Shown: positions 44,691-54,069 of the stretch, one piece after another
Numbering within the stretch: the stretch's first letter is position 1
Layout: each line of letters begins with the position of its first letter
Source of the DNA: Poseidonocella pacifica
GTDB taxonomy: Bacteria; Pseudomonadota; Alphaproteobacteria; Rhodobacterales; Rhodobacteraceae
DNA: 64,000 nt
Assembly (NCBI RefSeq): GCF_900111875.1
Contig: NZ_FOJU01000003.1
Coordinates: forward strand, 186,001 to 250,000
Direction of reading: 5' to 3'
Notes under the pieces: model-generated
Databases searched by the model: none
Seen by the model: only the letters and a program-made list of their open reading frames with translations
What the model was told of the DNA's origin: nothing
Program-made: the position numbers and the translations under genes

Positions 44691-45689
44691 TTGGGCACCG
44701 TTGCCAAGATCATCGCACAACGCCTAGGGCTTGGTATTCTCACCCTCTTCATCGTTTCCATCGTGATCTTCACGGCCGTGAACATGTTGCCTGGGGATTT
44801 TGCCGAATCGATCCTCGGACAGGGGGCAACGCCAGAGGCAGTTGCCGCCATTCGACGTGATCTGGGGCTCGATCAATCACCGGTGAGCCGATATTTCGAT
44901 TGGCTCGGCGGCGCAGTAAGGGGCGATTTCGGCAGCTCCTTTGCCCAAGCCAATTTCGCCAGCTTTACCGGATCCGACAGCGGATCAGGCCTGACTTCGG
45001 TGGCCCAGCAAATTGCGCCGCGCTTCGCCAACACCATGTTCCTCGCCAGTGTCGCCGCGATCATTGCTGTTCCACTGTCGCTCACGCTGGGCGTGCTTGC
45101 CGCGCTGTTTCGGAATTCAGTCTTTGACCGGGTGGTGAACATCGCGACGCTGAGTTCGATCTCCAGCCCGGAGTTCTTTCTGGCCTATGTCCTCATTCTT
45201 GTCTTTGCGGTGCTGAACCCGTGGCTCCCGTCACTCTCCAACATCTATGAAGGGATGAGCTTTCCCGAACGCCTCGAGAAAACGCTTCTTCCCGCATTGA
45301 CGCTCACGCTCGTGGTGACTGCCCACATGATGCGCATGACCCGTGCGGCGATCATCAACCTCCTTGCGTCCCCCTATATCGAGATGGCACGCCTCAAGGG
45401 CCTTTCTCCCATGCGGGTCATCCTGCGGCATGCGCTGCCCAATGCGCTTGCTCCCATCGTCAACGTGGTCGCCCTCAACCTTGCCTATCTGATCACGGGT
45501 GTCGTGGTGGTTGAGGTCGTCTTTGTCTATCCGGGCATCGGCCAGCTTTTCGTCGACAGCGTCAAGATCCGTGACATTCCAGTGGTGCAGGCCTGCTGTC
45601 TCATCTTCGCCGCGGCCTACATCCTGTTGAACCTCACGGCGGACATCCTGTCGATCCTGTCGAACCCACGGCTGAGGCACCCAAGATGA
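44691..45689 (+). CDS. Peptide ABC transporter permease 1 (OppB/DppB type)
   Basis: A 332-residue inner-membrane permease with about six membrane segments. The N-terminal segment RLGLGILTLFIVSIVIFTAV is followed by MLPGDFAESILGQGATPE, typical of OppB/DppB, and the EAA loop YIEMARLKGLSPMRVILRHALPNAL is split at the turn. The start is TTG at 44691, because GAGGGAG sits seven bases upstream and no ATG matches the family start. Overlaps permease 2 by ATGA. Confidence 0.9.
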   Translation: MGTVAKIIAQRLGLGILTLFIVSIVIFTAVNMLPGDFAESILGQGATPEAVAAIRRDLGLDQSPVSRYFDWLGGAVRGDFGSSFAQANFASFTGSDSGSGLTSVAQQIAPRFANTMFLASVAAIIAVPLSLTLGVLAALFRNSVFDRVVNIATLSSISSPEFFLAYVLILVFAVLNPWLPSLSNIYEGMSFPERLEKTLLPALTLTLVVTAHMMRMTRAAIINLLASPYIEMARLKGLSPMRVILRHALPNALAPIVNVVALNLAYLITGVVVVEVVFVYPGIGQLFVDSVKIRDIPVVQACCLIFAAAYILLNLTADILSILSNPRLRHPR

Positions 45690-46879
45690 TCCTCGCCTAC
45701 CTTCTCATTGGTTTTCTCGGGCTGCTGTTCCTCGGGTGGGCGCTCCGCGCAGCTGGTCGTGGCCTCATCGGATCCCCCTACTTTCGCGACATGGGCCTCT
45801 CGGTCGCGTTCGGCTATATGCTCGCGGTCGCGCTCGTAGCCCTTCTCGCTTGGGGCTATTGGCTGAGCCGGTTTGCTCCCCCTGAGATTGCGCCGCGGTA
45901 TTTCTTTTTGCGCATAGCGATCGAGGGGCTGGTCCTCTTTGCGCTTGCTGGTTGGCTCTTCCGGGCATTGGGCCGCACGCTCGGCACCGCTGGCAGCCGC
46001 AAGGTCTTCCGCGCGATGCCCGTGACCGCCGCGTTCGGAATTCTGGTTATCTTGCTCTATGCTATCGTGGCGATTTTTGCCCCCCTGCTCGCGCCCTATG
46101 GTCAGGATCAGGTGCTGGCGACCGCCAATGTCGTGCCCGGCGGCGACCCAGCCCTTGGCGGCAATCCGGACTTTCCGCTCGGGACGGACCAGATCGGGCG
46201 CGATATCCTCTCTCGTCTCATCTTCGGCGCTCAGAACACTGTCGGATTTGCATTCGTCACCACATGCCTCGCGTTTCTCCTCGGCGGAACACTCGGGTTT
46301 CTCGCGGCGGTCCTCGGAGGCTGGCTCGACCAACTTCTGTCTCGCTTCGTCGACGTGCTGATGGCGATACCCTCGCTCATCTTCGCCTTGCTACTCATGG
46401 CTATTGCGAGTGCCTGGGCGGGATCGGAGCGTTGGCTGCTCACGCTATACATGGTGGTCATCATCGCAGTGATCGACAGCACGCGGGTCTACCGTCTGTC
46501 CCGCGCGGTGGGGCAGAATATCGTGGTGATGGATTATATCGAGGCCGCGAAATTGCGCGGCGAAGGTCTCGGCTATCTTATCTTCAAGGAGATTTTGCCG
46601 AATGCCTATGCGCCGCTCCTTGCCGAATTCGGCCTGCGGTTCTGCTTCGTCTTTCTGACCATCGCCGCGCTGTCGTTCCTCGGGGTCGGCATTCAGCCTC
46701 CCCTCGCCGACTGGGGCACCATGGTCCGCGACCTTGCTGCGTTCATCAACTACGCGGCCTTCGCCCCACAGGCAGCCTCCCCGCCACTTCTGGCCGCAGG
46801 CGCAATTGCTCTGCTGACGGTCGCCGTCAACTTCGTTGTGGACTGGATGCTTTACTCGTCATCGGGGTTGAAGGAATGA
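45686..46879 (+). CDS. Peptide ABC transporter permease 2 (OppC/DppC type)
   Basis: A 397-residue permease, longer than the usual 280-300 because about 100 extra residues with three additional membrane segments precede the standard OppC start at AVTAAFGILVILL-like sequence (about residue 113). The core has LGTDQIGRDILSRLIFGAQ, the EAA loop YIEAAKLRGEGLGYLIFKEILPNAY across strands and FLGVGIQPPLADWG. ATGA overlaps on both sides couple translation with its neighbours. Confidence 0.9.
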   Translation: MILAYLLIGFLGLLFLGWALRAAGRGLIGSPYFRDMGLSVAFGYMLAVALVALLAWGYWLSRFAPPEIAPRYFFLRIAIEGLVLFALAGWLFRALGRTLGTAGSRKVFRAMPVTAAFGILVILLYAIVAIFAPLLAPYGQDQVLATANVVPGGDPALGGNPDFPLGTDQIGRDILSRLIFGAQNTVGFAFVTTCLAFLLGGTLGFLAAVLGGWLDQLLSRFVDVLMAIPSLIFALLLMAIASAWAGSERWLLTLYMVVIIAVIDSTRVYRLSRAVGQNIVVMDYIEAAKLRGEGLGYLIFKEILPNAYAPLLAEFGLRFCFVFLTIAALSFLGVGIQPPLADWGTMVRDLAAFINYAAFAPQAASPPLLAAGAIALLTVAVNFVVDWMLYSSSGLKE

Positions 46880-48525
46880 GCGACGCGTTGCTGACAATTC
46901 GCGACCTGCGCATCGAAGGACGCAGCGACGAGACGTGGATGCCAATCATCAAGGGCGTCAATCTCGACCTGCGCCGCGGCGAAGTTTTGGGCCTTATCGG
47001 CGAAAGTGGCGCGGGCAAGTCAACCTTGGGTCTAGCCGCGATGGGCTATACCAGAGATGGCGTTCGTATCTCAGGCGGAAGCGTCACCTTCGACGGGATC
47101 GACCTCGTGAACGCGAGCGCGGACGACAAGCGCAACCTGCTGGGCAAGCGGATCGCCTATGTCGCGCAATCGGCTGCGGCCAGTTTCAATCCCGCGCACA
47201 AGATCATTGACCAGCATACCGAAGGCCCCGTCCAGCATGACGTGATGCGCCGAGACGAAAGCGAGTTGGACGCAGTCGAACTCTACCGACGTCTGCGCCT
47301 GCCAACACCCGATGAGATCGGCTTCCGATATCCCCATCAGGTTTCCGGCGGTCAGCTTCAACGAGCGATGACGGCGATGGCCATGTCTTGCAGGCCCGAC
47401 CTCATCATATTCGACGAACCCACCACGGCACTCGATGTCACCACCCAGATCGAGGTGCTGTCGGCCATTCGCGATATCGTCGAGCAGTTCAACACCGCTG
47501 CGATCTATATCACCCACGATCTTGCGGTCGTGGCGCAGATGGCCGATCGCATCAAAGTCCTCCTGCGAGGCGAAGAGGTTGAAGAGGCCGACACTCGCAC
47601 CATGCTCGACACGCCCAAGGAGGACTATACCCGCAGCCTCTGGGCCGTGCGCGCCTATGAACGACCCGCAAAGCCTGCGATTCTCAAGAAGGATACCCCG
47701 GTCATCTCCGTGAGTGGGATCACCGCGAGTTACGGGACGACCAAGGTTCTGGAAGATGTCAGCTTCGACATCCACGAGGGACGCACAGTCGCGGTTGTCG
47801 GTGAGAGCGGTTCGGGCAAGTCGACCGCCGCGCGCTGTATCACCGGGCTGCTCCCGCCGATCTTGGGAGAGATCAAATTCCGGGGAGAGGTGCTCCCCCC
47901 CAACTACCGAAAGCGGACACGGTCACAGCTTCGCGAAATTCAGATGATCTATCAGATCGCGGACACGGCACTGAACCCGCGCAAGACGGTGGGCGACATC
48001 ATCGGCCGACCCATTCAGTTTTATGGGGGGCTGCGAGGCCGGGCCAAACGGAAACGCGTTGAGGAATTGCTCGACCAGATCGAGATGCCCGCCTCCGAGT
48101 ATTTTGACCGTTTGCCATCAGAGCTTTCGGGCGGACAGAAGCAACGCATCGGGATCGCCCGCGCCCTTGCAGCGGAGCCGAGCTTTATCATCTGTGATGA
48201 GGTGACTTCGGCCCTCGACCAGTTGGTGGCAGAGGGAATTCTGCGCTTGTTGGCACGGCTGCAGGATGAGTTGTCGCTGAGCTATATGTTCATCACCCAC
48301 GATCTTGCGACGGTGCGTGCCATCGCCGACGAAGTCGTGGTGATGAAGAACGGCCGAGTGGTGGAACAAGGTGCCAAGTCCGAGATGTTCCGCCCGCCCC
48401 ACCATCCCTACACGGACCTGCTGCTTGCCTCCGTTCCTGAGATGGATCCGGACTGGTTGAGCAAGCTGCTTGAAGAGCGCGGCCGCGAGGATATCGGCGA
48501 TGCCGGTATGGAGAAGATGGACTGA
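46876..48525 (+). CDS. Peptide ABC transporter ATPase with two nucleotide-binding domains
   Basis: A 549-residue fusion of OppD-like and OppF-like ATPases. Domain 1: Walker A GESGAGKST near residue 41, signature VSGGQLQRAMTAMAM, Walker B LIIFDEPTTALD. Domain 2 (from about 275): Walker A GESGSGKST, signature LSGGQKQRIGIARAL, and FIICDEVTSALD. In Q-loop of domain 2 the sequence reads MIYQIADTALNP. It powers the two permeases; overlaps the upstream gene by ATGA and precedes the binding-protein gene by 83 bases. Confidence 0.93.
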   Translation: MSDALLTIRDLRIEGRSDETWMPIIKGVNLDLRRGEVLGLIGESGAGKSTLGLAAMGYTRDGVRISGGSVTFDGIDLVNASADDKRNLLGKRIAYVAQSAAASFNPAHKIIDQHTEGPVQHDVMRRDESELDAVELYRRLRLPTPDEIGFRYPHQVSGGQLQRAMTAMAMSCRPDLIIFDEPTTALDVTTQIEVLSAIRDIVEQFNTAAIYITHDLAVVAQMADRIKVLLRGEEVEEADTRTMLDTPKEDYTRSLWAVRAYERPAKPAILKKDTPVISVSGITASYGTTKVLEDVSFDIHEGRTVAVVGESGSGKSTAARCITGLLPPILGEIKFRGEVLPPNYRKRTRSQLREIQMIYQIADTALNPRKTVGDIIGRPIQFYGGLRGRAKRKRVEELLDQIEMPASEYFDRLPSELSGGQKQRIGIARALAAEPSFIICDEVTSALDQLVAEGILRLLARLQDELSLSYMFITHDLATVRAIADEVVVMKNGRVVEQGAKSEMFRPPHHPYTDLLLASVPEMDPDWLSKLLEERGREDIGDAGMEKMD

Positions 48526-48608
48526 CTACGGCGCGGCGGTTATGCTTGCGCCCGAGGATCCGCGGAGGGATTGCCCGCCGCGAGCAGACACCAACGGGAG
48601 AGAAACAC

Positions 48609-50162
48609 ATGACGAAACTCAGCAGACGCAGCCTGCTCCGCACCGGCGCCGCTGCCGGTGTTCTGGCCGCAAGCGGACTGCCCCTGCGCGCTCAGGCCAA
48701 ACGTGGTGGACGTCTTCGCGTGGGTCTCAACGGGGCCAACAGTTCCGACAGCTGGGACGCGCGAACACACGCCGACGTTTTCATGATTTCGGCAGGCCAC
48801 GGCACGGTTTTTGACTGTCTTACGGAAGTTGCCGCTGATGGGGCGCTCAAGGGCGAGTTGGCCACTGACTGGGAAGCCTCGCCGGACGCCAAGGTCTGGA
48901 CCTTCAATCTCCGGCAGGGTGTGACCTTTCACAACGGCAAGAGCTTTGGCGCGGACGACGTGATCGAATCGCTGCAACTGCACGTCGCCGAAGGCTCCAA
49001 ATCCGCGGCTGGCCCGATCGTGTCGCGTATCACCGAGATGAAGAAACTCGGCGAGCATCAGGTTCAGTTCGTACTTGGCAGCGGAAACGCGGATTTCCCC
49101 TACCTGCTGGCCGATTATCACCTCGTGATCTATCCGGCAGGCCAAATCGAAGAATCCCTCCAGCAGGGGATCGGCACTGGTCTCTACAGGGTTGCGAGTT
49201 TTGAGCCCGGGGTGCGGTTCCTCGGAACCCGTGTCGATAGCCACTACAAGGATGGCGAGGCTGGCTGGTTCGACGAGGTCGAGTTCATCGCGATCAACGA
49301 CAATACGGCACGGACCAACGCCCTTCTGACCGGGCAGGTAGATTCGATCAACCGGATCGACCGCAAAACCGAAGGCCTGCTTAAGGCAAACCCGATGCTT
49401 CGCATTCAGGAAGTGTCCGGCAACGAGCACTACACCTTCCCGATGCTGACAGACGTGGCGCCTTTCGACGACGTCAATGTCCGCCGCGCGCTGAAATATG
49501 CAGTGAACCGGCAGGAGATGGTCGACAAGATCCTGCTCGGTCACGGGCGCATCGCCAACGACTCGCCCGTCGGTCCCGCCAATCAGTTCTTTGCCGGCGA
49601 TCTCGAACAACTCAGCTATGATCCCGACAAGGCGAAATTCTATCTCAAGGAAGCTGGCTATGACTCGATAGATCTCGATCTGTCAGCGTCCTCCGCCGCC
49701 TTTGATGGCGCAGTCGACGCGGCGCAGCTGTATCAGGCGTCCGCGCGTCCCGCCGGCATCAATATCAACGTGGTTCAGGAACCTGCGGATGGCTATTGGT
49801 CCAATGTCTGGATCAAGAAACCTTGGTGCGCTTCCTATTGGGGCGGCCGGGCAACCGAAGACTGGATGCTTTCGTCCGCTTATGAAGAGGGTGTGCCGTG
49901 GAACGACAGCCAATGGGATTCCAAGGATAGCGCACGGTTCCAGACGCTGCTGGTTGAGGCACGTGCCGAACTCGACACAGTCAAACGCCGAGAGATGTAC
50001 ACCGAAATGCAGATGATCCTGCGCGACGACGGCGGGGTCATCATCCCGATGTTCGCCAATTTCGTCCAGGCGCTGAACAACAAGGTGGCGGCACCTGAAA
50101 CCGTCGGCAACTACTTCCAGATGGACAATTGCCGTATGACCGAACGGTGGTGGATGGCCTGA
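48609..50162 (+). CDS. Peptide/amine ABC transporter substrate-binding protein (SBP family 5)
   Basis: A 517-residue periplasmic protein with a twin-arginine-like leader (LSRRSLLRTGAAAGVLAAS, cleavage near RAQA). Family 5 features: LATDWEASPDAKVWTFNLR, GVTFHNGKSFGADDV and FDDVNVRRALKYAVNRQEMV across residues. Such proteins usually bind oligopeptides, dipeptides or opines. The Tat-type leader is unusual, though seen in roseobacters. ATG at 48609 has GGGAGAG upstream. It comes last in the operon, after permeases and ATPase. Confidence 0.92.
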   Translation: MTKLSRRSLLRTGAAAGVLAASGLPLRAQAKRGGRLRVGLNGANSSDSWDARTHADVFMISAGHGTVFDCLTEVAADGALKGELATDWEASPDAKVWTFNLRQGVTFHNGKSFGADDVIESLQLHVAEGSKSAAGPIVSRITEMKKLGEHQVQFVLGSGNADFPYLLADYHLVIYPAGQIEESLQQGIGTGLYRVASFEPGVRFLGTRVDSHYKDGEAGWFDEVEFIAINDNTARTNALLTGQVDSINRIDRKTEGLLKANPMLRIQEVSGNEHYTFPMLTDVAPFDDVNVRRALKYAVNRQEMVDKILLGHGRIANDSPVGPANQFFAGDLEQLSYDPDKAKFYLKEAGYDSIDLDLSASSAAFDGAVDAAQLYQASARPAGININVVQEPADGYWSNVWIKKPWCASYWGGRATEDWMLSSAYEEGVPWNDSQWDSKDSARFQTLLVEARAELDTVKRREMYTEMQMILRDDGGVIIPMFANFVQALNNKVAAPETVGNYFQMDNCRMTERWWMA

Positions 50163-50177
50163 TCCCAAAGTACCTGC

Positions 50178-50208
50178 GCAGGCCACTCCGAGGCGTGGGG
50201 TGGCCTGC
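50178..50208 (+). terminator. Strong hairpin after the ABC binding-protein gene
   Basis: GCAGGCCACTCC and GGGGTGGCCTGC form a 12-base-pair stem (one G-T pair) with a seven-base loop, 15 bases after the stop codon. There is no T tract, so it may act with Rho or protect the mRNA end. Confidence 0.6.
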
Positions 50209-50259
50209 CGGAATTGGGGGTTGAATCGAAAAGCGCCTCGGGCTAAATGCCCCGCTACC

Positions 50260-50334
50260 GGGTGATTAGCTCAGTGGTAGAGCGCTTCGTTCACATCGAA
50301 GATGTCAGGAGTTCAAATCTCTTATCACCCACCA
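50260..50334 (+). tRNA. tRNA-Val (anticodon CAC)
   Basis: A 75-base cloverleaf with encoded CCA. Acceptor GGGTGAT pairs with ATCACCC; anticodon arm CTTCG-TTCACAT-CGAAG gives CAC, reading GTG. The T arm contains GTTCAAATC, a slightly unusual loop with TTCAAAT. Confidence 0.97.
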
Positions 50335-50344
50335 TTATTCCATG

Positions 50345-50373
50345 AAACGCGTCCTCGTTTGGGCGCGTTTTTT
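50345..50373 (+). terminator. Intrinsic terminator of tRNA-Val
   Basis: AAACGCG (50345-50351) and CGCGTTT (50364-50370) form the stem, followed by TTTC; T run 50368-50373. It sits 10 bases after the tRNA. Confidence 0.85.
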
Positions 50374-50433
50374 CTTTGCCGCCATCAATCCCACGGGTAG
50401 CTTTCAGGGATGCTGCGCGGTTTTAAACTCAGA

Positions 50434-50952
50434 ATGATGTTGGTTATTCTCGTGGGCTTGGGGCTCGGCGCGTTTGGACGGGCGTGGTAAGCGAGCTCGC
50501 CGCCAGATCGGGTCGAGCGTTTTATCGCCGTCTTTGACGAATGGTGCGCTCCGAGAGTTTGGGGGGCGAGGCGTATCCCGAATGATGCGTTTGTACATGT
50601 GCGTGCCGCAGGGAGTGAGTACCGCGTAGATCCCAATACCCTCATTGCCGTTGAACATGCGGGGCGCAGATGCGTAGTGAGCGATGTCCTCTCTCCCCTC
50701 ACGCAAAGCGAAGTCACAAGGCTGGGCTCCGAATTTTCAGCCTATGCCGCACGCCGGTTTCCCGATCTACATCCTGAGCCAATCCATGCCCTAGAGACTT
50801 GGGACGACGTGCAACTTCGCGCCTCTGGGGAGCCGGGGGCCCGCAGCGAATTACTGTCATGCTCAGTCGCTGGGCCGCGGGCGAGCAAACTTTTATTTCG
50901 GCAGCAGGGCCTCGTGGAACTCCGCTCAGAGCGACGTGGCGTCCAGGGGTGA
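50434..50952 (+). pseudogene. Hypothetical gene with an internal TAA stop
   Basis: From ATG at 50434 a frame reads MMLVILVGLGLGAFGRAW, then TAA at 50488-50490, and continues open in the same frame to TGA at 50950-50952, about 172 codons in all. The later part reads like real protein (RFIAVFDEWCAPRVWGARRI, then SEYRVDPNTLIAVEHAGRR, and FSAYAARRFPDLHPEPIHA). The start would be a membrane anchor. I do not recognise the family. Either the gene is inactivated by one nonsense change or true translation starts later; a GTG at 50599 exists but has no good ribosome site. Confidence 0.5.
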
Positions 50953-53007
<2,055 letters not shown>

Positions 53008-53085
53008 TCTGTTTCGCCGCTGGCGACAGTCGGGCGATACCTTGAGATTGTCCGGCTCGCGCCCCTTTTTCGCCTAAATTGTCGT

Positions 53086-53128
53086 TCAAATCCTTCATAT
53101 CTTGGAAACACAGTGATGAAGGATTTGA
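53086..53128 (+). promoter_or_regulatory. Perfect 13-bp inverted repeat covering the lysR ribosome site
   Basis: TCAAATCCTTCAT (53086-53098) and ATGAAGGATTTGA (53116-53128) are exact reverse complements with a 17-base spacer. The right arm contains the ribosome-binding AAGGA and ends one base before the ATG at 53130. In RNA this would sequester the start region; in DNA it would be a strong operator. Confidence 0.85.
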
Positions 53129-53129
53129 C

Positions 53130-54035
53130 ATGGATCGCCTGACGGAAATGGAGGCATTCGCCACGGTCGTCGATCAAGGCGGCTTTACCGATGCGGCGCG
53201 GAAGATGGGAATTTCCAAGTCCGCCGTGTCAAAGCATGTCTCTTCGCTAGAGAGTCGCCTCGGGGCGCGGCTTTTGAATCGGACGACCCGTCGTGTGAGC
53301 CCGACAGAGATCGGGCTTGCGTATTATGATCGCGCTCGGCGTGTACTCAACGATGCGGGCGAAGCGGATGCCCTTGTGACCTCCATGCAGTCCGATCCGA
53401 CCGGCATTCTGCGGATCAGCGCGGATACCGACTTCGGGGTCAATCATCTGTCGCCGATCCTTGGTCATTTTCTCAACAGCTATCCTGAAATCACCGTCAA
53501 CATGGAACTGACCAATCGCTTTGTTGAATTGATTTCAGAAGGGTTCGACATCGCCATCCGCATGGGCGAGCTTGAAGACAGCACCCTGAGGGCGCGCAAA
53601 CTGACCGAGACAACGCGGCGCATGATTGCCAGCCCCGAATACTTCGCGCGGTTCGGGAGGCCAGCACGGATCGACGATCTCAACGCGCACAAGTTGCTGC
53701 ATTATTCGAGCCAATCACACGGCAACATGTGGAAGCTCACGGCGCCTTCGGGCGAAAAGCGGCAAGTTCGCACCGCCGGTTGGCTCAGCGTGAATGACGG
53801 TCAATCGCTGCTCAACGCAGCCGTGGCAGGACTCGGGATCGCCTATCTCCCATCCTTCCTTTTCGCCGAGGCGCTCAGCGAAGGTCTGGTGGAAGAGGCC
53901 ATGCCCGATTTGCCGGTGGAGACGATCGGCATCTACGCTGTCTACCCACCCGGCAAGTTCGTACAGCCGAAGGTCCGTGCCTTCATCGATTTTCTGGTGA
54001 AGGAATTCGGGCAAAAGGGCCCTGAGATCTGGTGA
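53130..54035 (+). CDS. LysR-family regulator
   Basis: A 301-residue regulator with the winged helix at residues 1-60 (MEAFATVVDQGGFTDAARKMG, then ISKSAVSKHVSSLESRLGARLLNRTTRRV in two elements) and a periplasmic-binding-like effector domain of the CrgA/DsdC-type subgroup (ELISEGFDIAIRMGELEDSTL, LGIAYLPSFLFAE). The ATG at 53130 is preceded by AAGGA inside the inverted repeat. Upstream is the FadH-like gene, which it may regulate; this is inference. Ends 34 bases from the convergent ileS. Confidence 0.93.
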   Translation: MDRLTEMEAFATVVDQGGFTDAARKMGISKSAVSKHVSSLESRLGARLLNRTTRRVSPTEIGLAYYDRARRVLNDAGEADALVTSMQSDPTGILRISADTDFGVNHLSPILGHFLNSYPEITVNMELTNRFVELISEGFDIAIRMGELEDSTLRARKLTETTRRMIASPEYFARFGRPARIDDLNAHKLLHYSSQSHGNMWKLTAPSGEKRQVRTAGWLSVNDGQSLLNAAVAGLGIAYLPSFLFAEALSEGLVEEAMPDLPVETIGIYAVYPPGKFVQPKVRAFIDFLVKEFGQKGPEIW

Positions 54036-54040
54036 AGGAC

Positions 54041-54064
54041 CGGCGCCCGATCACGGGCGCCGGC
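54041..54064. terminator. Bidirectional hairpin between lysR and ileS
   Basis: CCGGCGCCCG and CGGGCGCCGG form a perfect 10-base-pair stem around ATCA, between the stops of convergent genes. No long T run. Confidence 0.75.
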
Positions 54065-54069
54065 AAATC

